47,328 nt of DNA from Thermoanaerobaculales bacterium (lineage in GTDB: Bacteria > Acidobacteriota > Thermoanaerobaculia > Thermoanaerobaculales > Sulfomarinibacteraceae): the NCBI GenBank assembly GCA_025456145.1, contig JALOLD010000053.1, positions 1 through 47,328 of the forward strand, read 5' to 3'. Shown piece after piece: positions 18,902-27,139 of the stretch. The notes beneath the pieces were generated by a model. It was not told the DNA's origin and made no database searches. It saw only the letters and a program-made list of their open reading frames with translations. Each line of letters begins with the position of its first letter. The first letter of the stretch is position 1. The position numbers were made by a program, and so were the translations under genes.

Positions 18902-20231
18902 GAGCTCGATCGCGATCGTCGGCGCCGGTCTGGCGGGGCTCACCGCCGCCTACAGGCTGACCCGGGCAGGATATCGGGTCCGGATCTTCGAGCGCTATCC
19001 GCGCCCCGGCGGCCTGGCCCGTTCCCTCGAGATCGGCGGCGAGCCCCTCGAGGCCTTTTACCACCACCTCTTCACCACCGACACCGACTACGTCTCGTTC
19101 GCCGGCGAGCTCGGTCTGGCCGAGAGCATCGAGTGGCTGCCGTCGAAGATGGGGATCTTCGCCGACGGACGCCTCTGGGACTTCGGCACCCCGGCGTCGC
19201 TGCTCCGGTTCAGTCCGTTGCGGCTCCCGGACAAGCTCCGGTTCGGCCTTTCGACGCTGCTGCTGCAACGGGTGCGGCGGCCGGACCGGTTCGAGAACGT
19301 GACCGCGGCCGAGTGGATCCGCCGCCACCAGGGGGAGCGCACCTGGCGGACGATCTGGGGTCCGCTGCTCTACCAGAAGTTCGCCGATGACGCCGAGCGG
19401 GTCGCGATGGTCTGGCTGTGGCGGAAGATCTCGCTGCGCGGTCGGTCCCGGTCGCGCTCCGGTCTCGGCGAGTGCCTCGGCTACATGCGGGGCTCGTTCA
19501 TCCGCCTGGTCGAGGAGCTGGTCTCGAGGATCGAAGGCAGCGGCGGGTCGTTCCACCTCTCCGACGAGGTGCGTCGCCTCGACCGCGACTCGACCGGGTT
19601 CACCGTCGTCACCCGCCGCGGCTCGCACCCGGCGTCGCAGGTGCTGGTGGCGGCGTCGATTCCCGATCACCTCGCGGTCGCCGGCCACCTCCTCGACGAG
19701 GGTGAGCGGGAGGCCCTCGGCCGGCTCCGGGCGACCGGCGCGCTGTGCACCATCCTCGAGCTGACGCGCTCGCTCACGCCGTACTACTGGCTCAACATCG
19801 CCGACTCCGACATGCCCTTCGGCGGGCTGATCGAGCACACCAACTACATCCCGGCCGAGCGCTACGGCGGACGGGTGCTGCTCTACATCTCGAACTACCT
19901 GTTCACCGACCACCCGCTCTACCACGCGCCCAAGTCCGAGGTCCTCGGCGCCTACCTGCCCCATCTGCGGCGGGTCAACCCGGCCTTCGACCCGTCGTGG
20001 ATCCTCGCGAGCCACCACTTCCGGGCCGACTACGCGCAGCCCGTCGTGACCACCGGCTATCGCCGCCAGATCCCGGCGATGCGGACCTCGGCCCCCGGGC
20101 TCTACCTGTGCTCGATGGCCCAGATCTACCCCGAGGACCGTGGCCAGAACTACGCCATCGTCTACGGCGACAGGGTCGCGAAGCTGATGCTCGAGGATCT
20201 CGCGGGCCGGGGAGCGAGGGGTGAAGGGTGA
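18900..20231 (+). CDS. FAD/NAD(P)-dependent amine-oxidase-fold oxidoreductase
   Basis: 443 residues. The N-terminus is an immediate dinucleotide-binding fold (IAIVGAGLAGLTAAYRL, GxGxxG at 8-13, ending RIFERYPRPGGLARS), so the start is well fixed. It belongs to the COG1232/protoporphyrinogen-oxidase-like group. FYHHLFTTDTDYVSF, WGPLLYQKF and the C-terminal FAD-binding GLYLCSMAQIYPEDRGQNYAIVYG are typical of bacterial members often annotated as NAD(P)/FAD-dependent oxidoreductases near envelope-glycan genes. The substrate is not predictable. It begins head-to-head with the MFS gene with no intergenic space. Confidence 0.85.
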   Translation: MSSIAIVGAGLAGLTAAYRLTRAGYRVRIFERYPRPGGLARSLEIGGEPLEAFYHHLFTTDTDYVSFAGELGLAESIEWLPSKMGIFADGRLWDFGTPASLLRFSPLRLPDKLRFGLSTLLLQRVRRPDRFENVTAAEWIRRHQGERTWRTIWGPLLYQKFADDAERVAMVWLWRKISLRGRSRSRSGLGECLGYMRGSFIRLVEELVSRIEGSGGSFHLSDEVRRLDRDSTGFTVVTRRGSHPASQVLVAASIPDHLAVAGHLLDEGEREALGRLRATGALCTILELTRSLTPYYWLNIADSDMPFGGLIEHTNYIPAERYGGRVLLYISNYLFTDHPLYHAPKSEVLGAYLPHLRRVNPAFDPSWILASHHFRADYAQPVVTTGYRRQIPAMRTSAPGLYLCSMAQIYPEDRGQNYAIVYGDRVAKLMLEDLAGRGARGEG

Positions 20232-20392
20232 GCGGTGAGACGCGAGACGAGAGGGGCGACGTGTGAGGCGCCTCACCTTGTCATGGCGAGCGCACACCAC
20301 CCGCCAGCGCGTCACCGAGCGCTCGAGATTCGTGTAGTACCATGTGGCGGTCTCGGCGCCCGGCGCCGAACAGCAAACGGAGGCAGCACTCG

Positions 20393-20722
20393 ATGTCAGG
20401 AAAAGCTCTGGAGATCACCGACGCGAACTTCGAGGATGTGGTGCTCAGGTCGGACAAGCCGGTGCTCATCGATTTCTGGGCCGTGTGGTGCGGCCCGTGC
20501 CGGGCGGTGGCGCCGATCGTCGAGCAGATCGCCGACGAGTACGACGGCCGCGCCGTGATCGGCAAGATCGACGTCGACTCGAACCGGGACACCGCGATGA
20601 AGTACGGGATCCAGGCGATCCCGACACTGTTCCTCGTCAAGAACGGCCAGATCGTCGACAAGATCGTCGGTAACGTCGCCGACAAGAACAACATCAAGGC
20701 GAAGCTCGACGCCCTCCTGTGA
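20393..20722 (+). CDS. trxA: Thioredoxin
   Basis: 109 residues. The active site WCGPC is at 32-36, the buried Asp at 27 (VLIDFWA), and the cis-Pro loop reads QAIPTLFL. It reduces disulfides in the cytoplasm. The start ATG 20393 has GGAGG ten bases upstream; an in-frame ATG at 20342 would add 17 residues of non-thioredoxin sequence. It is followed after 108 bp by the 3-hydroxyacyl-CoA dehydrogenase gene. Confidence 0.95.
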   Translation: MSGKALEITDANFEDVVLRSDKPVLIDFWAVWCGPCRAVAPIVEQIADEYDGRAVIGKIDVDSNRDTAMKYGIQAIPTLFLVKNGQIVDKIVGNVADKNNIKAKLDALL

Positions 20723-20830
20723 GCCAGTGACCGACACCGACGCCCCGTCCCGATCCGGCGACCGAGACCCCCGTCGGGGACGCTCGGGGGCGATCGGTCG
20801 GCCGCTCCCCGTGAACGGCTGGGGAGGCCT

Positions 20831-21691
20831 GTGGTGACGCTTTCCAGGGTCGGCGTTGTCGGCGCGGGCCAGATGGGCTGCGGCATCGCCCAGATCGCGG
20901 CGGTCGCCGGGTTCGACGTCCTGCTCACGGACATCGACGGCGCGATCGTCGCCGACGGTCTGGCGACCATCGCCGCGAGCCTCGACCGGCAGATCCGCGG
21001 GGGTGCGGTCGACGCGGCGGACCGCGACGCCATCCTCGGTCGGGTCTCGACGAGCACCCGGCTGAGCGACCACTCCGACGCCGGTCTCGTGATCGAGTCG
21101 GCGGTCGAGAGCTTCGAGATCAAGGCGGAGATCTTCCGCCAGCTCGACGACTTCTGCCCGGCCGCCACCATCCTCGCCTCGAACACCTCGTCGATCTCGA
21201 TCACCCGGCTCGGCGCCGCCGGCCGGCGGCCGCAACGGGTGGTCGGCATGCACTTCATGAACCCCGTCCAGGTGATGCGCCTGGTCGAGGTGGTCCGCGG
21301 CCTCGACACCGCCGCAGCGACCGTCGACGCGGTGTGCGACGTCGCCCGGCGGATGGGCAAGGTCCCGGTGACCTGCGCCGACCACCCGGGGTTCGTCTCG
21401 AACCGGTTGCTCATGCCGATGATCAACGAGGCGGTGTTCGCCGTCGCCGAGCAGGTCGCCACGCCGGAGGCGGTCGACGAGATCATGTCCCTGGGGATGA
21501 ACCACCCGATGGGTCCGCTCGCGCTGGCCGACCTCATCGGGCTCGACAACTGCCTGGCGGTGATGCGGGCGCTGCACGCCGAGCTCGGCGATCCGAAGTA
21601 CCGTCCGTGCCCGCTCCTCGTCAGGATGGTCGACGCCGGACGGCTCGGCCGGAAGACCGGCCGCGGCTTCTTCGCCTACCCGGAGGACTGA
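20831..21691 (+). CDS. hbd: 3-hydroxybutyryl-CoA dehydrogenase
   Basis: 286 residues, the size of monofunctional 3-hydroxyacyl-CoA dehydrogenases. It oxidises L-3-hydroxyacyl-CoA with NAD. The dinucleotide fold is at 7-35 (VGVVGAGQMGCGIAQIAA, GxGxxG 11-16). The catalytic serine region is ASNTSSISI, the catalytic His-Glu pair is in GMHFMNPVQVMRLVEVV, and the C-terminal domain has DHPGFVSNRLLMPMINEAV and NHPMGPLALADLIGLD. The start is GTG 20831 with GGGGAGG upstream (GTG 20834 possible). It pairs functionally with the acyl-CoA dehydrogenase and crotonase homologue elsewhere in the window. Confidence 0.94.
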   Translation: MVTLSRVGVVGAGQMGCGIAQIAAVAGFDVLLTDIDGAIVADGLATIAASLDRQIRGGAVDAADRDAILGRVSTSTRLSDHSDAGLVIESAVESFEIKAEIFRQLDDFCPAATILASNTSSISITRLGAAGRRPQRVVGMHFMNPVQVMRLVEVVRGLDTAAATVDAVCDVARRMGKVPVTCADHPGFVSNRLLMPMINEAVFAVAEQVATPEAVDEIMSLGMNHPMGPLALADLIGLDNCLAVMRALHAELGDPKYRPCPLLVRMVDAGRLGRKTGRGFFAYPED

Positions 21692-21695
21692 GCCC

Positions 21696-23513
21696 GTGCT
21701 GTGCCAGCTGTGCGGCGCCGCCAACCCCGACAGCCTCGAGACCTGCCGCAGCTGCGGCCGGAAGCTCCTCGTCGTGTCGGGGATCATCGACCCCGACGCC
21801 GACTCCGACGACGATCTGTTCGAGGCCCAGGAGCAGCTCGACGAGCACCTCCTCGAGCGGATCACCGCCCTCGAGGAGGCGACCCGGAAGATCGGCGCGG
21901 CGGTCGCCTCGATCGGCGAGCGTCTCGGCCAGCTCGAGCACAACCTCGCGATCGCCCACGCCGGCGTCGAGAACATCTCGAACCTGCTCGACGAGGAGGG
22001 GATCGCGAGCCGCACCGAGATCGTCGACGGCTGGGAGCGCAGCGCGAACCGCGAGCTCGTCGCGAGCGACCTCGCCCGCCGCCTGCGTCTCCGCGAGGCG
22101 CGGATCCTGTCGCGGGCGCGGCACGACGGTCGCGCGAACGAGGCCTTCGCCCGGGCCCTCGCGGCCCTCGAGCCCGCCCTCGTCGACCGCGACCTCGACG
22201 CCCTCAACTCCATCCTCGCGGATCTCGGCGAGATGGCCCCCGACAACGACGAGCTGTGGAGCCTGATCGGCGAGGCCGCCTTCTCGACCGGCGAGGCGGA
22301 GATCGCCGAGGCGGCGTTCGAGCGCGTCATCGAGCTTCGCGGACCCCACTTCGAGACCCTCGTCCACCTCGGGAACGCGGCCGCCGAGCTCGGCCACTGG
22401 GAGCGCGCCCGCCGCGCTCTCGAGGACGCTCGTTCGCTGGTGCCGGAGTCCTTTCTTCCCGACTTCGCCCTCGGCGGCATCGAGCTGCGCCGCGGCAACC
22501 ACCGGCGGGCGATCCGTCACCTCGAGGCGAGCAACGCCCGCGAGGAAGTGGCCCAGGCCTACTACCTGCTCGGCCGAGGCCGGCTCGAGCTGAGCGAGAC
22601 CGGGCGGGCGATCTCCGCGCTCGAGCGCGCCGTCGAGCTCGACCCGGCGTTCGAGGAGGCGATCGACCTGCTCGGCACCGCCTATCTGCGACGCGGCTGG
22701 ACGCGGCTCGCCCTCGATGCCTTTCGCCGGCTCGAGCGGCTCGACCCGCAGCGGCTGCGCTACCGCGAAGCGGTTCGCCTGCTCGCCGACCGCCCGATCA
22801 GGCACCTGCCGCGGGGCGCCGCCCGGCTGCTCGAGCGCGCCGAGGGCGAGCTCTCCGGAGGACATGCCGAGGCGGCGCTCGAGCTGTACGAGGCGGCCGG
22901 GCGCGAGGCGCCGGGCGAGCCGGCGCTCACCGCCACCGCCGCGCTCCTCGCGTCGACCATGGGGCGGACCCGGCGGGCGGTGGCTCTCGCCCGCCGCGCC
23001 CTCGACGGCACGACGGCGCCGGCGCCGGTCGCGGCCGCCGCGACGACCGCGCTGCTCGAGTCGCTCCGCGCGGCAGGTCGGCCGCGCGCCGCCCGCCGGG
23101 TTGCGGACGCGATCTACCGCGACGGCGCCGACGACTTCAGCCGGGGCATCGCCGCCTACGAGCTCGCGCTCGTCGAGTCGGAGCTCGGCGGCGATCTCGG
23201 TCGGGCCCGCGCCTTCGCCCGGGAAGCGCTCGAGCGGACCCCGCGCGAGCTGCGCGGCTTTCCCCTCGCGGCGCTCGCCGCGATCGCCTTCCGCCGGGGC
23301 AGACCGGGCGAGGCCCACGGCTATCTCGAGCGCGCCGCTGCCTTCGGTGGTGCGCTCGGCGGGACCGGTCTCGCTGCCGCTCCGGTGGTCGCGGGCGGGG
23401 ATCGCACGACGGACGGCCCGCTCCCCGGGGCGGCGCCGACCGGGATCGACCACGAGCTTCTGAGCCACGTCCGCCGCCTGTCGAGCCTCGCGCGGGCCCT
23501 CGAGCGCGACTGA
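21696..23513 (+). CDS. Zinc-ribbon and TPR-repeat protein of unknown function
   Basis: 605 residues with a GTG start four bases after the previous stop. The N-terminus is a rubredoxin-like zinc ribbon, Cys3-x2-Cys6 and Cys17-x2-Cys20. An acidic segment (DPDADSDDD) and a coiled coil (about 45-105) follow, then many TPR-like helix pairs from about 140 to 580 (for example AEAAFERVIELRGPHFETLVHLGNAAAELG and ALERAVELDPAFEEAIDLLGTAYLRRG). No transmembrane helix or signal peptide is seen. It is probably a cytoplasmic scaffold; it lies between the 3-hydroxyacyl-CoA dehydrogenase and proS genes. I do not recognise a named family. Confidence 0.8.
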   Translation: MLCQLCGAANPDSLETCRSCGRKLLVVSGIIDPDADSDDDLFEAQEQLDEHLLERITALEEATRKIGAAVASIGERLGQLEHNLAIAHAGVENISNLLDEEGIASRTEIVDGWERSANRELVASDLARRLRLREARILSRARHDGRANEAFARALAALEPALVDRDLDALNSILADLGEMAPDNDELWSLIGEAAFSTGEAEIAEAAFERVIELRGPHFETLVHLGNAAAELGHWERARRALEDARSLVPESFLPDFALGGIELRRGNHRRAIRHLEASNAREEVAQAYYLLGRGRLELSETGRAISALERAVELDPAFEEAIDLLGTAYLRRGWTRLALDAFRRLERLDPQRLRYREAVRLLADRPIRHLPRGAARLLERAEGELSGGHAEAALELYEAAGREAPGEPALTATAALLASTMGRTRRAVALARRALDGTTAPAPVAAAATTALLESLRAAGRPRAARRVADAIYRDGADDFSRGIAAYELALVESELGGDLGRARAFAREALERTPRELRGFPLAALAAIAFRRGRPGEAHGYLERAAAFGGALGGTGLAAAPVVAGGDRTTDGPLPGAAPTGIDHELLSHVRRLSSLARALERD

Positions 23514-23543
23514 CCGCAACCCACGAGCACGAGGAGTGAGAGC

Positions 23544-25280
23544 ATGCGCTGGAGCCAGACCTTCATCCACACCCTCCGCCAGGACCCGGCCGACGCCGAG
23601 GTGGTCTCGCACCGGCTGCTGGTGCGGGCCGGGTTCATCGCCAAGGTCGCGGCGGGGATCTACAACTACCTGCCGCTCGCCGCGCGCTCGCTGGCCAAGC
23701 TGTCGGCGATCGTCCGGGAGGAGATGGAGGCCGCGGGCTCGGCCGAGCTCATCATGCCGGCGGTCCAGCCCGCCGAGCTGTGGCAGGACTCGGGCCGGTG
23801 GACCCAGTACGGCCCCGAGCTGCTGCGGATCAAGGACCGCCACGACCGGGACTTCTGCTTCGGACCGACCCACGAAGAGGTGATCACCGACATCGTCCGC
23901 GGGACCGTCACCTCGTACCGCCAGCTGCCGGTCAACATGTACCAGATCCAGACCAAGTTCCGCGACGAGATCCGGCCCCGCTTCGGTCTGATGCGCGGCC
24001 GCGAGTTCATCATGAAGGACGCCTACTCCTTCCACGCCGACCCCGACGACCTCGACGTCGCCTACCGGGCGATGGAGCGGGCGTACCGCAGGGTCTTCGC
24101 CCGCTGCGGCCTCCGCTTCACCCAGGTCGAGGCCGACACGGGAAACATCGGCGGCTCCGAGTCGCACGAGTTCATGGTCCTGGCCGACACCGGCGAGGAC
24201 GCCATCCTCTCGTGTACCCAGTGCAGCTACGGAGCGAACGTGGAGAAGGCCCAGACCGGGGCCCTCGGGACAGCGCCGCCGTGGCCATTGGACCGGCCCG
24301 ACCGGCCGCGCGAGGTGGCGACGCCCGAGCAGCGGACCATCGACGAGGTCTCGACCTTCCTCGGGATCGCACCCGAGCACCTCATCAAGACCCTGGTCTT
24401 CGAGACCGACAAGGAGCTCGTCGCGGTGCTGATCCGCGGCGATCTCGAGGTCAACGAGGTCAAGCTCGGCAACGCCCTCGACTGCCGCCACCTGCAGCTC
24501 GCCTCGGAGCAGAAGATCCTCGAGGTCACGGGCGGACCGCAGGGCTTTTCCGGTCCGGTCGGGCTTGCCGGCGTCCGCCTCCTGGCCGACCCTTCGGTGA
24601 TGGAGCTGGCGGTCGCGGCCACCGGCGCCAACCTCGACCAGACCCACCTGGTCGGCGTGGTCCCGGGTCGTGACTTCGTCGTCCACCAGGTGGTCGACCT
24701 GCGGCTCGCCCGCGACGGCGACCCCTGTCCCCGGTGCGCAGGCCGGCTGGTCGAGCGGCGCGGCATCGAGGTCGGCCACGTCTTCAAGCTCGGCACCAAG
24801 TACTCCAAGGCGATGGGCTGCACCTTCCTCGACGCCGAGGGCGCCGACCACCCGATGATCATGGGCTGCTACGGCCTCGGCGTGAGCCGGACGATGGCCG
24901 CCGCCATCGAGCAGAACCACGACGACAAGGGGATCGTCTGGCCGCTGCCCCTTGCCCCGTACGAGGTCGTCCTAGCGGTGCTCAACTCCGACAAGGAGGA
25001 GGTCGTCCGGGCCGCCGAGGAGCTCTACGGCCAGCTCCTCGGAGCCGGGGTCGAGGTCCTCTTCGACGACCGCCCCGAGCGCCCGGGCGTCAAGTTCAAC
25101 GACATGGACCTGATCGGCTTCCCGGTGCGCGTCGTGGTCGGCAAGCGGGCCCTCGAGTCGGGCGAGGTCGAGCTCAGCCTGCGCCGCGACGGCGAGAAAC
25201 GCACCACCCCGGTCGGCGAGCTCGTGGCCGCCGTCACCGTCCTGCTCGACGGGCTGCGGGCCGAGGTCGTGAAGGCTTGA
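23544..25280 (+). CDS. proS: Prolyl-tRNA synthetase, bacterial type with editing domain
   Basis: 578 residues. It charges tRNA-Pro. Class II motif 1 is near 30-65, motif 2 is TKFRDEIRPRFGLMRGREFIMKDAYSFH, and motif 3 is GCYGLGVSRTMAAAIEQ. A YbaK-like editing insertion spans about 235-390 (TLVFETDKELVAVLIRGDLEVNEVKLGNAL). The anticodon-binding domain is at 475-578. The ATG at 23544 has GAGGAG upstream. The stop codon (GCTTGAGGGCT) lies at the edge of a composite intergenic repeat. Confidence 0.97.
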   Translation: MRWSQTFIHTLRQDPADAEVVSHRLLVRAGFIAKVAAGIYNYLPLAARSLAKLSAIVREEMEAAGSAELIMPAVQPAELWQDSGRWTQYGPELLRIKDRHDRDFCFGPTHEEVITDIVRGTVTSYRQLPVNMYQIQTKFRDEIRPRFGLMRGREFIMKDAYSFHADPDDLDVAYRAMERAYRRVFARCGLRFTQVEADTGNIGGSESHEFMVLADTGEDAILSCTQCSYGANVEKAQTGALGTAPPWPLDRPDRPREVATPEQRTIDEVSTFLGIAPEHLIKTLVFETDKELVAVLIRGDLEVNEVKLGNALDCRHLQLASEQKILEVTGGPQGFSGPVGLAGVRLLADPSVMELAVAATGANLDQTHLVGVVPGRDFVVHQVVDLRLARDGDPCPRCAGRLVERRGIEVGHVFKLGTKYSKAMGCTFLDAEGADHPMIMGCYGLGVSRTMAAAIEQNHDDKGIVWPLPLAPYEVVLAVLNSDKEEVVRAAEELYGQLLGAGVEVLFDDRPERPGVKFNDMDLIGFPVRVVVGKRALESGEVELSLRRDGEKRTTPVGELVAAVTVLLDGLRAEVVKA

Positions 25281-25312
25281 GGGCTCGCCGCGGCAGCTGC
25301 CGCTGACGCTGC
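25274..25312. repeat. Composite repeat, locus 2 (short form)
   Basis: GGCTTGAGGGCTCGCCGCGG then CAGCTGCC, followed by GCTGAC/GCTGCG units. It is one octamer unit plus the conserved palindromic core and a short hexamer tail, and overlaps the proS stop codon. It fills the gap between the converging proS and exported-protein genes. Confidence 0.75.
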
Positions 25313-25315
25313 GCC

Positions 25316-26074
25316 TTAGAAGATCACGTTCCGGATGTAGAAGCTCTGCACCGAGGTCGAGCCGCTGAGCAGCTCCTCGGCGTTCTCGGGGGTGATCCGG
25401 AAGGTCCCGGCGGGCTTGCGCGAGGTCTGGACCATCTGCAGCTCGACGATCTCGGGCGCGAGCTCCGCATCCGCCTGGCGGATCAGATAGAAGGCGTGGC
25501 AGACCGTCTCGAGGGCGCGAAACACCTCCTCCTCCGAGTCGGTCACCGCCTGGACGAAGAAGTACTTCGGCTGCGTCCCGCCGCTCGTGTGGTACAGGTA
25601 GAGCTTCTCGTCGCCGAAGACCTTCTCGAAGGCGCGGGTCACCCGTTCGTCGTGATAGGGGTAGGTCTGGAGACGGATTCCCGGGGTCGGCGTCGCGGTG
25701 GGAGCGAGGGTGGTCTTGAGCTCGGGGTTGCGGTCCATCGAGTCGAGGGTCACGAAGGCGCCGAGGGGCCGTTTCGGCGTCGGCGTCGGCAGGTACTGGT
25801 CGTCGACCAGGAGCTCCTCGATCTCGAGGGCGTCGCCGAGGCCCTGCTGGTTGTAGCGCTCGGTCTCGATGAGGTCGATCTGGTTGACCGGGTAGCTCGA
25901 GACGGTCCCCGTCACCAGCGTGATCAGCGCGACGTCGCCGTCGATCTGCATCGCCTCCTTGCAGCGGATCTTGTGGCCGTTCTTGAGGATGACGACATAG
26001 CCGCTCGCCGCGGCGAAGTGGGCGACGACGACGAGAATAGCCAGGACGGCCGCAACGACGAATCTTGGCCGCAT
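25316..26074 (-). CDS. Exported protein of unknown function
   Basis: 252 residues from ATG 26074, preceded by GGAGG at good spacing. The N-terminus is a signal peptide or single membrane anchor (MRPRFVVAAVLAILVVVAHFAAASG). The next 60 residues (YVVILKNGHKIRCKEAMQID...YPVNQIDLIETERYNQQ) form a small beta-rich module of the form seen in many Acidobacteriota envelope proteins. A Pro/Thr-rich linker with two TPTP motifs leads to a C-terminal half with no motif I can name. It lies 65 bp after the LuxR-type regulator gene on the same strand, so the two may be cotranscribed. Confidence 0.75.
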   Translation of the reverse strand: MRPRFVVAAVLAILVVVAHFAAASGYVVILKNGHKIRCKEAMQIDGDVALITLVTGTVSSYPVNQIDLIETERYNQQGLGDALEIEELLVDDQYLPTPTPKRPLGAFVTLDSMDRNPELKTTLAPTATPTPGIRLQTYPYHDERVTRAFEKVFGDEKLYLYHTSGGTQPKYFFVQAVTDSEEEVFRALETVCHAFYLIRQADAELAPEIVELQMVQTSRKPAGTFRITPENAEELLSGSTSVQSFYIRNVIF

Positions 26075-26139
26075 CGGTGACCTCCAGGGCAGCTCGACCG
26101 GTCCATTGTAGAACACCGCGGACGGGGGGGACGCCGGGC

Positions 26140-27042
26140 TCATCTCGCGGACTGGCTCGAAGCGCCGGTGAGAGCGCTGAGCAGCTCGCTCCGCGATCGG
26201 CTCGAGGTCTTCCGGAAGACATTCTTGAGATGGTCCCGGACGGTGTGCGGGCTGATCCCCAGCCGGTCGGCGAGGCTGTCGGTGTCGAGCCCCTTGACGA
26301 GCAGCTGGAGCACCTCGCGCTCGCGCGGGCTGAGCCGGTGCCGGCTCGCGTACTCGTCCACCCGCCGGTCGGGGGGACCGACCGCCTCGCGCAGCACCGC
26401 GAGCACGACTCGACCGAAACCGTCGGCGCCGGTCGTCCTCAGCGAGAGCTCGACCGCCAGCTCGCTACCGTCGGTGAGCTCGATCCGTTCCTTCCATGCC
26501 CGCCGTTCGGGGGCGCCGAGCAGTCTGCCCACCTCGGCGCAGAGCAGCCGAAAGACCGGCTCCGGCCGGCCGCCGTTGCGGCTCGCCATGAGCAGGTCGC
26601 TGGTCTGCCGGTCGAGCAGGGCGTCGGCCGCCCGGTTGGCGAAGACGATGGCGCCGTCGGGGCCGAAGACCATGACCGCCGCGTCGGTCGCTTCGACCGC
26701 GGCGCGAAGCACGGCCCGCTCGGCGAGCAGCCGCAGCCGGTCGAGCTCGCGTCCGATCATCGCGGAGAAGAGCCCGAGGACCGGCGGCGCCGGCCTCCGA
26801 CCGCCCGAAAGACGCAGGACCGCGGCGCCGCCCGGGGAGACCTCCACCTCGACCTCCCGCGTCCGGCCGTGCGGCTCGCCGACCCGCACCGTGTGCTCGC
26901 CCGACCCGCCGTCGACCCTGATCACGAGCTCGGCCGCACGGGCGCCGCAGGAGGCGACGAGGAGCTCGAGGGCCTGGTGAAGGCCGGGCCCGTCGCCGAC
27001 CGCCGCACGGGGCGGCAGGATGATGGTCCGGGCATCCTCCAT
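26140..27042 (-). CDS. LuxR-type transcriptional regulator with PAS-like sensor
   Basis: 300 residues. The N-terminal region (about 1-100) is an unassigned alpha/beta segment. A PAS-like domain spans about 105-225 (AVEATDAAVMVFGPDGAIVFANRAADALL). The C-terminal LuxR/GerE helix-turn-helix is clear at about 235-292: RLSPREREVLQLLVKGLDTDSLADRLGISPHTVRDHLKNVFRKTSSRSR region. No receiver aspartate is present, so it is not a standard NarL response regulator. ATG 27042 is preceded by GGAAGG. Targets are unknown; the exported protein downstream is the nearest candidate. Confidence 0.85.
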   Translation of the reverse strand: MEDARTIILPPRAAVGDGPGLHQALELLVASCGARAAELVIRVDGGSGEHTVRVGEPHGRTREVEVEVSPGGAAVLRLSGGRRPAPPVLGLFSAMIGRELDRLRLLAERAVLRAAVEATDAAVMVFGPDGAIVFANRAADALLDRQTSDLLMASRNGGRPEPVFRLLCAEVGRLLGAPERRAWKERIELTDGSELAVELSLRTTGADGFGRVVLAVLREAVGPPDRRVDEYASRHRLSPREREVLQLLVKGLDTDSLADRLGISPHTVRDHLKNVFRKTSSRSRSELLSALTGASSQSAR

Positions 27043-27100
27043 CTCGACCTTCCATTGTACCGCGCATCGCCGTCCGGCCGACCGGCCGGTCGGCCGGAGC

Positions 27101-27130
27101 TTGACCGTTTACGACCCCACCCCGTAGACT
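27101..27130 (+). promoter_or_regulatory. Predicted promoter of ffh
   Basis: TTGACC (27101-27106) and TAGACT (27125-27130) with an 18-bp spacer. The ffh ATG is only nine bases beyond the -10, so the transcript would be leaderless or nearly so, consistent with the absence of a purine-rich ribosome binding site (sequence TTCCCGTCCC). Confidence 0.5.
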
Positions 27131-27139
27131 TCCCGTCCC

